The notes below the pieces were generated by a model. It made no database searches. It was not told the DNA's origin and saw only the letters and a list, made by a program, of their open reading frames with translations. The position numbers were made by a program, and so were the translations under genes. A stretch of DNA of 28,515 nt, from NCBI GenBank assembly GCA_005882715.1, contig VBEI01000006.1:1-28515 (forward strand), in the 5' to 3' direction. Positions 8,655 to 16,835 of the stretch are shown piece by piece. The stretch is from Chloroflexota bacterium (GTDB lineage Bacteria; Chloroflexota; Dehalococcoidia; SM23-28-2; RBG-16-64-32). Each line of letters begins with the position of its first letter. The stretch's first letter is position 1.

Positions 8655-9146
8655 CTAGGTAGCCACTGAGGGCAACTGCACTACGCTTGACCAGAAGTAC
8701 TGAATGGACTTCATGACGCTCACGAACTGCTCGAGCCCGCCCGGCTTGGTGATATAGCAGTTGGCGTTCAGGTCATAAGCTTTTCGAACATCGCGCTCGT
8801 TTTCGGAGGTCGTTAGCACGACGACTGGTATTTTTCTGAGATCGGGGTCCGCCTTGATCTCGGCTAGAACCTCGTGACCGTCCTTCCTCGGCAGATTCAG
8901 GTCGAGCAAGATCAAGTCCGGGCGCGTGCGTCCTGCATAACCATCGTGCCGGCGCAGGAACATGAGTGCCTGCTCGCCGTCCTCTACCACGCTTAGCTTG
9001 TTGCTCACGCGGCAGTCCTTGAGCGCCTCCACTGTCATACGGACGTCCGCTGGGTTGTCTTCGACAAGCAAGATCTCAATCGGTCTGGTCGGGGCTTCGA
9101 GCGCGTTCGTCGCCTCCACATTTCCGGCCTTCCTTCGCTTGCTCAT
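8655..9146 (-). CDS. Rcp1-like single-domain response regulator, KP-loop type (cassette A, receiver 1)
   Basis: A 163-residue stand-alone receiver of the Rcp1 type, the family that partners cyanobacterial phytochrome kinase Cph1. It has a roughly 20-residue N-terminal extension, acidic residues Glu29 and Asp30 in LLVEDNP, acceptor Asp82 in LILLDLNLP, Thr112 and Lys134 in YITKPGG. The C-terminal end FVSVMKSIQYFWSSVVQLP is typical of Rcp1-like proteins, which dimerise through this region. The ATG overlaps the kinase stop (ATGA, 9143-9146), indicating translational coupling. It is the probable direct partner of the preceding kinase. Confidence 0.93.
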   Translation of the reverse strand: MSKRRKAGNVEATNALEAPTRPIEILLVEDNPADVRMTVEALKDCRVSNKLSVVEDGEQALMFLRRHDGYAGRTRPDLILLDLNLPRKDGHEVLAEIKADPDLRKIPVVVLTTSENERDVRKAYDLNANCYITKPGGLEQFVSVMKSIQYFWSSVVQLPSVAT

Positions 9147-12100
9147 GGTCCTGTCCCTCCTCTCGCCGGCAGCGTGAAATAGAAAGTCGTTCCATGACCC
9201 GGCTCCGATTCGAACCAGATGCTGCCACCATGGCGTTCGATGATCTTCTTACAGATAGCCAGCCCCAGCCCGGTGCCGGCATACTCTCCGCGCCCATGAA
9301 GCCGCTGGAAGATCGCGAACACCTTATCGGCATAGCGCACATCAATGCCGATGCCGTTGTCTTTTACCGAGAACCGCCACATGCCGTCCTGCCGGGCCGC
9401 CTTGACATAAATGAGTGGCGTGAGATGACCGTGGAACTTGATAGCATTGCCAATTAGGTTCTGAAATACGTGCTCAAGTTGCGTAGCGTCGGCCAGAACA
9501 GTCGGCAACCGCCCGCGCTTGACAGTCGCACCGCTCTCATCGACCGCCACACGAAGGTTGGCCAGCGCACGCTCGAAGGCTTCGCCGGAATCGATTGGCA
9601 CCTCTATCTTTGCGTGCGGCCCTACCCTCGAGTACTCGAGCAGGCCCCGGACAAGCTCCTGCATCCTTTGCGCACCCTCCGCGGCGAAAGTAATAAAGTC
9701 GTCAGCATCCGTGTCTAATTTGCCCTTGTACCGGCGCTGGAGCAGGTCGCAGTAGCCCGTGACCATGCGCAGCGGCTCCTGGAGGTCGTGAGAGGCCACA
9801 TAAGCGAACTGTTCGAGGTCTGCATTCGACCGCGCCAGGTCTTCAGCGCGCCGCGCAAGCTCTTCAGCGCGCTTGCGGGCTGTGACGTCCCGCGCAATTG
9901 TGGAGGCGCCGATTATGACACCGTCGGCATCCAGAATGGGCGAGACGGTCAGGGAGACCTCCAAACGGCTGCCATTCTTGCGCATGCGAACCGTCTCGAA
10001 GTGCTCAACACCTCTGCTCGATTTCTCGCCCGGAGAAGCCGCGGACAACTCCTGAGGGACGTCCGGTGGCGTCAGCATCGTGATAGGCTTGCCGACAGCC
10101 TCTCGCGTGGAATACCGGAACAGGCGTGTAGCTGCTCTATTCCAACTGGTTATTTCCCCGCTCAGATTTGTGCCAATGATTGCATCGTCCGAGGACTCGA
10201 CGATGGCGGCCAAGCGAGCGCGCATAGCCTCGGCCTGTTTGCGTTCGGTTATGTCGTGAATGAATGAGTTGAAGGTGTATTCCGCCCCCATCTGCACGGG
10301 CGAAATCGTGACCTCCACGGGGAATTCGTGTCCATCTCTGTCGATCGCGGCCAGCTCAATCCTCTTGTTGAGGAGCGGGCCTGTGCCCGTCCGCACAAAG
10401 CGCTGAAGCCCTAACTTGTGCCCCTTACGAAATCTGGCCGGGATAATGGTATCGGCGAGCTTGCGCCCGTGCGCTTCTTTCCGCGACCAGCCGAAGGTTG
10501 CTTCGGCCTGCGGGTTCCAGTCGGTGATGCGCCCGGATTGATCGATAGCAACGAAGGCGTCCTGCGCGGTGTTTACGATGGCGCGCGCTCGCGACTCGCT
10601 CTCGCGCAGCTCTTCCTCAGCTCGCTTGCGCTCGGTAATGTCGAAGACTGTGGAGCGAGTCATCAGGAATTTACCGTCAACGTCCGAGACGGCTGACGCG
10701 CTCAGCAGGGCGGGGAAAGTTGTGCCGTTCTTCCGTAACATTTCTATCTCGACCGCCCGCGTCCAGCCACGCTTCTGAAATTCGCGGAGGCTACGGGCGA
10801 AGGCCTTCTTGCCGGGCGGTGTTAAAACGTCGGCCATCTTCTTCTTGCCAATCACCTCGCTCCGCTTGTACCCCAACCATTCGAGCTCTGTATCGTTGAT
10901 CCGAACAAACACGCCATCGCGATCGAGCGAGTGATAGCCGCAGGGAGCTGCGTTATAGAGGTCGCGGATCTCGTCCGTGGCGTTCAATAACGCCTCCTCC
11001 GTTCGCTTGCGCTCGGTAATATCTCGCCCGTGGCCGTAAATCACCCGCTCTGATGGGAACGGCGTTCCGTTCCATTGGGTCCAGCGATACGAGCCGTCTC
11101 TGCAACGCATGCGCATCTCGAAGCCCTTGACGGGGTTTCCGGACGCGAGGCGGTGCAACTCTGTCGCGAATGCGTTCAGGTCTTCGGGGTGCACCAGCTC
11201 AACGTATGGGATCGCCATCAGCTCAACTTCACTGAAGCCGAGAGTGCCGCAAAATGTGGGGTTGGCGCGCCTGAATTCACCATCGAAGCCGATGATGGCG
11301 AGCATGTCCTGCGAGAGCGTGAACGTCCGGTCAATTTCATCCCTGGCGCGTTTGCGCTCTACGACGCGCCCGAGCGTAGCGCCAATACTTGCCATTACTT
11401 CAAGCAGCGGTTCGTCCGGCTCTTCGAACTCGTTCGAGAAGAACTCCAGGACAGCCGCGACGTCGTCTCCCACTCGCACAGGAAACGCGAAGGCGGCCGC
11501 CAAGCGGGCAGCAAGAGCGGCCTCTCCACGCGCAAAGCTGCAGTCTCTCAGGTCGCGGGTCCACGCTGGCTTGCCGGTCTCCAAGACTTGGACCGCCAGG
11601 CTATCGCCAGCAGCTATGCCGCCGGTTTCCGCTGTCGCGGTGCGTAGTGCCGCCAACCTCCGCGACGCCTCAGGGTACCAGACGCCAGCCGATACAAGCC
11701 GGCGCTCGGCTTCAGCTGACAGGACATAGGCGTGACCGGCTGGCCAGCCAACACGTTCGCAAATGTGCCTCAGGGCGGAATTGAGCGCCCCCTCTAGGTT
11801 AGTCGCTTCGTTAGCGGCGACCGCGACCGACCGCAATAAGTCGATGAAGGCGTTCGTACGGTGAAGCTCCTCGTCCGCGTGTCGCCTCTCAGTGATGTCC
11901 CGCCAGACCATGGTCAGTCCCATTGGCTGGCCGTCCCGATCGAGGATGCGAGACGCGCTCATCTCTCCTGGGAATCGAGACCCATCAACGCGCAACAATT
12001 CATATTCGCGGCGCGTTACAACACCCGTATCCAAGGTTCGAGCTAATAGATTGATTGCCGAACCGCGGTCTTCGGGTGCAATCAGCTCAAAGCGGTTGTG

Positions 12101-13876
12101 ACCCAACACGTCATCTACATCACTGAATCCGTGTAAGACCGCCGCTTGCTGATTGCACAGCAGTATTCTCCCGCCCAGGTCCGAAAACGCCACCGCGTCC
12201 GGACTGGCCTCGACGAGACCCCGGTATCGTTCCTCGCTCTCCCGCAGAGCTTGTTCTGTCCGCTTGCGATCCGAAACGTCTCGGAACACGGCGGTGACGG
12301 CCCGCGGCTTGCCATATAGGTCGCGGATGATCGATGCGCTTAGCTCCGCGGAGAAATGCGAGCCGTCCCTGCGAAGCATCTGATACTCGACGTCGCGAAC
12401 ACCGCCCTCTTGTACGATCCGCATCGCGTTGGCCAAAGCCCGCTCGCGGTCGGCGACGGCGATTAGGTCGAAGAAGTTCTTGTTAAGTAGCTCTTCACCG
12501 CTCTCGCGCCCCTGGAGCGCGGCCGCTCGGCGGTTACAGAGCCGAATCGTGCCCTCCAGATCCATCAGTATGACAGCGTCCGGTGAGACCTCAACGAGGC
12601 TGCGGTACCGCTCCTCGCTCTCTCTGAGCTCCTTCTCGACTTGCATGCGCTCTGTTACGTCCGTAAACAGCGTGGCCAGATAGCGATAGCCGTTCTGGCG
12701 CACGCTAAAGTGACGGACATCCACCCACTTTGCGTCCGGTAACTCGACCATCCCTTCGGGCAGCGTCGGCGACAAACGCAGCGCCGCCATCTCGCGTCGC
12801 CAGCCAGTAATCCGCTCAGCGGCCGGGTTCCAGCCGACCAGGTGGCCTGTCGCGTCGTGGAGGGCGAGGCCATCGCGCATAGCGTCGACGGTACTCTCTG
12901 CGAGACGCGAAAGCCCGCCCAAGTCCATCACTTCGGACAGCCTTCCTCGTCGCGAGCGCTCCGCGACAACACCTTCAGTAACAGCGATGGCCGAGACAAA
13001 CATGCCTAGGTGCGCCGCCCACCAGCGCCCTTCCCACGGGTCGGAGATCAGAAATAGGCTTCCGCCCAGGGTTAAGGCACATACGGCGCCGATGACGTAG
13101 ATCAGGAACGGCCGCCGTGTTCCCCACCATATTCGGACCACGCAGATGACCGCAACGAGATTGACCAACAGACCGGCTGCCTCCGCGCGTTCCAGAAGGA
13201 GTTGCGGAATGCCATCGTAGAGAACGGTTCCAATTTCCGAGTAGATGACAGCGTCGATAGCGCAGCCCAAGAGGACCACCAGTGTCGCCACGGCCCAAGG
13301 AGGAAGTCGGGTGAGGGATCTGACCTGTACGCCCAGAACGGCGGCAAGCAAACCGCTGGCGAAGACAAGGCGCGACAACGGGGCGAACAGTAGGTGAGCC
13401 GGGTTCGGGCCCGCTGTGTGGACGACGGCGAGAGGGCCGTACAAGGCGGCGAGACCGGCAAACGCAACGAACAGTAGCAGGCTCTGGCTCGATCTATCGG
13501 ATCGGTATCGCAGCCATGCCGCAAAGGCAGCCATGATGCCGGTCGCGGCCAGTGCAATCGCGAGGGCCTGTTGCGCGCCGTCTACGTTAAAAACGCGCGA
13601 GCCGAGATTCGTGAAGGACATCAGCGCTGCTGCCCCGAAGGCGATAACGGAGAGGCAGCGCAGCAGAACTAAAGCACTAAGCAAGAGGCCGGGCGGCGCA
13701 TCAGCAGGCCCGCTCGCCCTGGCCGTCGGGGAACCATCGACAGTGGTCGAATCAGAGGGCAAAGATAAGGATGGGTAGGCGTCGGCTAAGTTCTCGCCGT
13801 CGCGCAAATCGAACCGGGTACCGTTTCCGTTTCCGGGATGTCCTTTGCGCCGTCTCCCTCCCCGAAGTGCACTCAT
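9143..13876 (-). CDS. Giant membrane sensor histidine kinase with seven PAS and one GAF domain (cassette A)
   Basis: A 1577-residue kinase. After a polar 60-residue N-terminus come about eight membrane helices (62-302, MASE-like). PAS domains lie at about 325-410 (degenerate), 425-540, 550-665, 845-957, 965-1093, 1098-1213 and 1222-1335, most ending in a DITERK-type junction. A GAF domain is at about 680-840. The dimerisation/phosphoacceptor domain carries ASHDLQEPLR with His1363, the Cph1-like H-box. The ATPase domain has the N-box NLIGNAIK (Asn1477), DNGIGID (1506) and GTGLGL (1534-1539). There is no attached receiver. It starts 19 bases after the small CX6C protein and overlaps receiver 1 by 4 bases. 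The ligand or stimulus cannot be read from sequence; no heme or flavin motif is obvious. Confidence 0.95.
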   Translation of the reverse strand: MSALRGGRRRKGHPGNGNGTRFDLRDGENLADAYPSLSLPSDSTTVDGSPTARASGPADAPPGLLLSALVLLRCLSVIAFGAAALMSFTNLGSRVFNVDGAQQALAIALAATGIMAAFAAWLRYRSDRSSQSLLLFVAFAGLAALYGPLAVVHTAGPNPAHLLFAPLSRLVFASGLLAAVLGVQVRSLTRLPPWAVATLVVLLGCAIDAVIYSEIGTVLYDGIPQLLLERAEAAGLLVNLVAVICVVRIWWGTRRPFLIYVIGAVCALTLGGSLFLISDPWEGRWWAAHLGMFVSAIAVTEGVVAERSRRGRLSEVMDLGGLSRLAESTVDAMRDGLALHDATGHLVGWNPAAERITGWRREMAALRLSPTLPEGMVELPDAKWVDVRHFSVRQNGYRYLATLFTDVTERMQVEKELRESEERYRSLVEVSPDAVILMDLEGTIRLCNRRAAALQGRESGEELLNKNFFDLIAVADRERALANAMRIVQEGGVRDVEYQMLRRDGSHFSAELSASIIRDLYGKPRAVTAVFRDVSDRKRTEQALRESEERYRGLVEASPDAVAFSDLGGRILLCNQQAAVLHGFSDVDDVLGHNRFELIAPEDRGSAINLLARTLDTGVVTRREYELLRVDGSRFPGEMSASRILDRDGQPMGLTMVWRDITERRHADEELHRTNAFIDLLRSVAVAANEATNLEGALNSALRHICERVGWPAGHAYVLSAEAERRLVSAGVWYPEASRRLAALRTATAETGGIAAGDSLAVQVLETGKPAWTRDLRDCSFARGEAALAARLAAAFAFPVRVGDDVAAVLEFFSNEFEEPDEPLLEVMASIGATLGRVVERKRARDEIDRTFTLSQDMLAIIGFDGEFRRANPTFCGTLGFSEVELMAIPYVELVHPEDLNAFATELHRLASGNPVKGFEMRMRCRDGSYRWTQWNGTPFPSERVIYGHGRDITERKRTEEALLNATDEIRDLYNAAPCGYHSLDRDGVFVRINDTELEWLGYKRSEVIGKKKMADVLTPPGKKAFARSLREFQKRGWTRAVEIEMLRKNGTTFPALLSASAVSDVDGKFLMTRSTVFDITERKRAEEELRESESRARAIVNTAQDAFVAIDQSGRITDWNPQAEATFGWSRKEAHGRKLADTIIPARFRKGHKLGLQRFVRTGTGPLLNKRIELAAIDRDGHEFPVEVTISPVQMGAEYTFNSFIHDITERKQAEAMRARLAAIVESSDDAIIGTNLSGEITSWNRAATRLFRYSTREAVGKPITMLTPPDVPQELSAASPGEKSSRGVEHFETVRMRKNGSRLEVSLTVSPILDADGVIIGASTIARDVTARKRAEELARRAEDLARSNADLEQFAYVASHDLQEPLRMVTGYCDLLQRRYKGKLDTDADDFITFAAEGAQRMQELVRGLLEYSRVGPHAKIEVPIDSGEAFERALANLRVAVDESGATVKRGRLPTVLADATQLEHVFQNLIGNAIKFHGHLTPLIYVKAARQDGMWRFSVKDNGIGIDVRYADKVFAIFQRLHGRGEYAGTGLGLAICKKIIERHGGSIWFESEPGHGTTFYFTLPARGGTGP

Positions 13877-13895
13877 ACTCGGTTATCCAGCGACG

Positions 13896-14258
13896 TTAGC
13901 TCCGCCTCGCATCAAAAGCAGCCGCGCCCTGCCGGGAAGACTCGTTCTTGAAGACGCCCGGAATTAACTCGAACCTTTCGTCAAAGACGGCGGTCCGGGA
14001 GGAGGTCCGGTTAAGAGCAGAGCGCAAAATTGACAGCGTGTCACACCAAGAGCCAAGCACCTCTTCCAGAATCTCGATGGCCCGGTGCGCGGTGCTTGCC
14101 TGCTGACCTTGCTGGACCTCGGCCGTCTTCTCTCGGAATCTGATAATCGCGTCCTGGCAGCCCTTTACAAGGTGGCTGCAAGCCAAATGATGGGCCTTCA
14201 ATTCGGCAACTTCCTGGTCCGTTAGGGCGGATGAACGACCATCTATAGGCATGGGCAT
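13896..14258 (-). CDS. Small CX6C / LGSW protein, first gene of cassette A, unrecognised family
   Basis: A 120-residue, mostly helical soluble protein that I do not recognise. Key features are ACSHLVKGC (Cys27 and Cys34, a CX6C spacing) and VLGSWCDTLSIL (67-78). A paralogue opens cassette B (16836-17165). By hand alignment the two share about 25 of 57 core positions without gaps between the motifs, and both cysteines and the LGSW are kept. The start ATG at 14258 has AAAGGGGA upstream. It is followed after 19 bases by the giant kinase. Position and conservation suggest a sensor, adaptor or phosphotransfer-like partner of the kinase. The paired cysteines could bind a metal or form a disulfide, but no histidine is shared between the paralogues in the cysteine region. 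Confidence 0.8.
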   Translation of the reverse strand: MPMPIDGRSSALTDQEVAELKAHHLACSHLVKGCQDAIIRFREKTAEVQQGQQASTAHRAIEILEEVLGSWCDTLSILRSALNRTSSRTAVFDERFELIPGVFKNESSRQGAAAFDARRS

Positions 14259-14601
14259 CCCCTTTCACTAGCGTGAAATCCGATCCGGCCACCGGCTTCA
14301 AGCGGTGGATAAAGAGGGCCGTCGCGGCGCGGTCCGGTTCCACGCTTCTAGAGCTGTACCGCTTCCTCCCTGCCCATATCTTCTTCCGTTGCTCTCGCCA
14401 GACTCTCGCCGCACGCCTGCCGACAGCGCATCGTCAGACCGCCGTCCTTCGGGCTTGTTTCCGGGTCGATGAGCATCGTCGGAATCTCGTCGGAATCGCC
14501 ATGAGCCGACGATACATAGACGCTCTCTCGGCTCGCTCCGTTACTTCGTTGGCGGCCGGCATACAATCAAAGAGTCGGGTGCCGCCGGTTTTCGGTGAGC
14601 G
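14259..14601. other. 343-base gap between the two signalling cassettes
   Basis: Between the last receiver of cassette B and the small protein of cassette A. It holds the inverted repeats at 14263-14278 and about 14290-14309. A possible 72-residue minus-strand frame (14348-14566, TTG start) has no ribosome binding site or recognisable motif. I saw no convincing -35/-10 pair and no terminator with a T-run, so read-through from cassette B into A is possible. Confidence 0.5.
14263..14278. repeat. Perfect 16-base inverted repeat before cassette A
   Basis: TTTCAC-TAGC-GTGAAA lies directly upstream of the small CX6C gene on the minus strand. One arm runs into that gene's AAAGGGGA ribosome binding site. 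It could be a repressor operator or an RNA hairpin limiting ribosome access. A second, less perfect repeat, CCACCG..CGGTGG, lies close by at about 14290-14309. I saw no matching repeat before cassette B. Confidence 0.4.
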
Positions 14602-15033
14602 CTATGCGAACCGGGCGGGCGCGGTGCGCAACTTACCTGACTGCGTTCGGTGGCGCTGGATGGCGTGTCGGATACAGCGAACCAACGACTCGCGATCAGT
14701 CTGGCCTTTGATCAGATAGTCTTGCGCGCCTTCTTCCAAAGTCCAGGATGCCATTGTCTCGTCGTCCATTCCGGTCAGGACAACGATAGGCACGCGCGAA
14801 GCTTGGTCGTGTATCTCAATCAAGCTGCCCATACGTGGCTTGTCCGGTAAGACGAGATCCAGTAGGACCACGTCGAACTGCTCCTCAGCGAGACGCTGCC
14901 GTGCCTGGCTGAGCCTCTCAACGTGGGTGAGTTCAAACTGAGGCGAATCGATCTCCGCTAACGTCTCTCGAACAAGGCGGGCGTCGCCCGGATTGTCTTC
15001 GACGAGTAGAACCCTTATCGGTTTCTCGCTCAT
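14602..15033 (-). CDS. Single-domain response regulator, KG-loop type (cassette B, receiver 3)
   Basis: A 143-residue stand-alone receiver. Acidic residues are in LLVEDNPGD (9-17), acceptor Asp59 in VVLLDLVLPD, Thr87 in VVLTG and Lys109 in YLIKGQ. It is closest to receiver 2 of the same cassette and to the last receiver of cassette A, sharing DNPGDARLVRE-like and QASRVPxVVLTG segments with the latter. The ATG has a good AAGGAG site and overlaps the stop of receiver 2 by 4 bases. No output domain is present. Together with receiver 2 it looks like a duplication within the cassette. Confidence 0.93.
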   Translation of the reverse strand: MSEKPIRVLLVEDNPGDARLVRETLAEIDSPQFELTHVERLSQARQRLAEEQFDVVLLDLVLPDKPRMGSLIEIHDQASRVPIVVLTGMDDETMASWTLEEGAQDYLIKGQTDRESLVRCIRHAIQRHRTQSGKLRTAPARFA

Positions 15034-15479
15034 TGCCCATACTCCTTTCGAGGTTGTCTCTTCCGGACCTTCAGCCCCGGACGCGAGGTGGGTTCATGCC
15101 GTTGGATAGCATGAAACAAAGTACCGGCGAGCTTTTCCCCGCTAACCTTCCCTTTCACAACGTAGTCTTCGGCTCCTTCGCTCAATGCCCAGAGGCCCAC
15201 GACTTCATCCGCCAGACCGGTGAATACGACGATGGGGACCTTCGGCGCCTGCTCGTGGATCATCATAAGCGTGCCAAGCCGCTGGCTATCCTGCAGTAGA
15301 AGGTCCAAGAGGACAACGTCGTATTCGTCTCGTTCCAGACGCCTCAGAGCGTCCTCCAGGCGATCGACGTGCGTCAGGTTGAAGCGCCGGGACTGCACTT
15401 GCGCGAGCGCCTCCCGGACCAGGCGGGCGTCACCGGGATTATCTTCTACTAGAAGGACTTCGACGGGGCGGTCAATCAT
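15030..15479 (-). CDS. Single-domain response regulator, KG-loop type (cassette B, receiver 2)
   Basis: A 149-residue stand-alone receiver, counted from the ATG at 15479. A GTG three codons earlier (15488) sits only 2 bases after the AAGGAG site and is less likely. Acceptor Asp59 is in VVLLDLLLQD, Thr87 in VVFTG and Lys109 in YVVKGK. Like its neighbour it has glycine rather than proline after the conserved lysine. It is expected to take phosphate from kinase B, with a protein-contact output. It lies about 34 bases after receiver 1 and overlaps receiver 3 by 4 bases. Confidence 0.92.
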   Translation of the reverse strand: MIDRPVEVLLVEDNPGDARLVREALAQVQSRRFNLTHVDRLEDALRRLERDEYDVVLLDLLLQDSQRLGTLMMIHEQAPKVPIVVFTGLADEVVGLWALSEGAEDYVVKGKVSGEKLAGTLFHAIQRHEPTSRPGLKVRKRQPRKEYGQ

Positions 15480-15513
15480 CTTCCCCACAACTCCTTTCGC
15501 GCGACTTGCGTGT

Positions 15514-15957
15514 TCAACAAGGCAGCCTCACCTTCGTTAGCCAAAAGTCCTCGATGCCCTTGACGATCCCAGAAAGTTGGTTTGTGTCGGCGGGCTTTCG
15601 GATGTAGCAATTGGCGTGCAGCCCATATGCCAGACCAATGTCGTCCTCCGATTGCGAGGTGGTGAGAACAACAACGGGAATGCGCCTCAACTCTGGGTCA
15701 CCCTTTATCTCAGACAACACCTCGCGTCCGCCTTTTCCGGGCAGGTTCAGGTCCAATAAGATCAGCGCGGGCCGCTCGACTGCGCCATATCTGCCTTCTC
15801 GGTGCAGAAACGCCATCGCCTCAAATCCATCTCGGACGACATTCAGGTTCAGGGGCAGATCACAGTCGCGAATCGCCTCGAGCGTGAGCCTTGTATCGCC
15901 GGGGCTATCTTCGACGAGTAAGACTTCAGTGACCTCGGTCTTAGCGGCTCGGCTCAA
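15514..15957 (-). CDS. Rcp1-like single-domain response regulator, KP-loop type (cassette B, receiver 1)
   Basis: A 147-residue stand-alone receiver of the Rcp1 type, paralogous to receiver 1 of cassette A. It has LLVEDSPGD, acceptor Asp69 in LILLDLNLPG, Thr99/100 in VVLTT, and Lys121 in NCYIRKP, with the same NCYI context as its paralogue. The C-terminus IVKGIEDFWLTKVRLP matches the Rcp1-like tail. The start is a TTG at 15957 overlapping the kinase stop (TTGA), mirroring the coupled kinase-receiver junction of cassette A. It is the likely cognate partner of kinase B. Confidence 0.92.
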   Translation of the reverse strand: MSRAAKTEVTEVLLVEDSPGDTRLTLEAIRDCDLPLNLNVVRDGFEAMAFLHREGRYGAVERPALILLDLNLPGKGGREVLSEIKGDPELRRIPVVVLTTSQSEDDIGLAYGLHANCYIRKPADTNQLSGIVKGIEDFWLTKVRLPC

Positions 15958-16808
15958 GGCTTCGTCTCTTTCGGTAGGCCCTCTTTCCTGTCCGGGATGG
16001 TGAAGCGGAAGGCCGCACCCTTGCCCGGTTCAGACTCGACCCAGATTCGCCCGCCGTGGCGCTCCACTATCCGCTTGCAGACCGCCAGGCCGATACCGTT
16101 CCCCTCATACTCATCCCGAGCGTGGAGGCGCTGGAACATAACGAAGACTTTTTCGGCGTATCGCGGATCAATACCGATGCCGTTGTCGCGAACGAAGAAT
16201 ACGTGCTCGCCGCTTTTGTTCTCGACGCCCACGTGGACGCGCGGCCGGCGGCCATTCGAGAATCTCAGGGCATTGCCGATCAAGTTGTGATAGAGCTGTT
16301 CTAGTTGCGCTCCATCAGCCAAGACGGACGGGAGCGTATCGCATCTGACCACAGCACCAGCCCCATCAATCGCTGGCCGGAGCGCTGAAACGGCGCTCTG
16401 CACTGAGGCGTTCAAGTCCGCAGTCCTGAACGGCCTGCCAGCGCTTGTCACGCGCGATAAGGCGGACAAGCCGTCGACCATAGCCTGCATGCGCCGCGCG
16501 CCGTCCATCGCGAATTGAATGAATTCGTCTGCGTCCGAGTCCAGGCGTCCGCAGTAGCGGCGTTCCAACAACTGTACGTAGCAGGACACCATGCGTAGTG
16601 GTTCGTGGAGGTCATGCGCCGTCAAGCGGATGAACTCGTCGAGCTCGTGTTTGAGCAGGCTCTCTCGTTCGCGCATTACATCCAGCTCGCGGCGCATCTG
16701 AGCGATAGCGCGGCCGGTCGTGTCGGCTGGCAATCGGGCTTCTTCGATTGCAACCCTTCCGCTCTTACCGCCGGCTACTCGCACCCGCGCGCTTCGGTGA
16801 TTCCGCAT
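15954..16808 (-). CDS. Soluble histidine kinase without sensory domain (cassette B)
   Basis: A 284-residue kinase consisting only of a coiled-coil-like N-terminus (about 30-60), a phosphoacceptor domain and an ATPase domain. The H-box is TAHDLHEPLR with His65, close to the ASHDLQEPLR box of kinase A. The N-box is NLIGNALRF (Asn179), with DNGIGID from 208 and GNGIGL at 236-241. There are no membrane helices and no PAS or GAF domain, so its input must come from elsewhere. It follows the small CX6C protein by 27 bases and overlaps the Rcp1-like receiver by 4. The domain pair is Cph1-like in sequence. Confidence 0.94.
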   Translation of the reverse strand: MRNHRSARVRVAGGKSGRVAIEEARLPADTTGRAIAQMRRELDVMRERESLLKHELDEFIRLTAHDLHEPLRMVSCYVQLLERRYCGRLDSDADEFIQFAMDGARRMQAMVDGLSALSRVTSAGRPFRTADLNASVQSAVSALRPAIDGAGAVVRCDTLPSVLADGAQLEQLYHNLIGNALRFSNGRRPRVHVGVENKSGEHVFFVRDNGIGIDPRYAEKVFVMFQRLHARDEYEGNGIGLAVCKRIVERHGGRIWVESEPGKGAAFRFTIPDRKEGLPKETKP

Positions 16809-16835
16809 CTTCGTGGGCCTTTAAGGATCGGGCTC

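Noticed and set aside
11075..11729. Long plus-strand frames opposite kinase A
   Set aside because: Shadows of the kinase coding frame, which carries clear PAS and GAF sequence.
12030..12050. GGTTCGA resembling a tRNA T-loop
   Set aside because: Lies inside the kinase gene with no acceptor or anticodon stem around it.
14348..14566. Minus-strand 72-residue frame between the cassettes
   Set aside because: TTG start without ribosome binding site, low-complexity composition and no motif; cannot be supported as a gene.
14273..14719. Plus-strand 148-residue frame across the cassette gap
   Set aside because: It overlaps receiver 3 of cassette B on the other strand, has no ribosome binding site and no recognisable domain.
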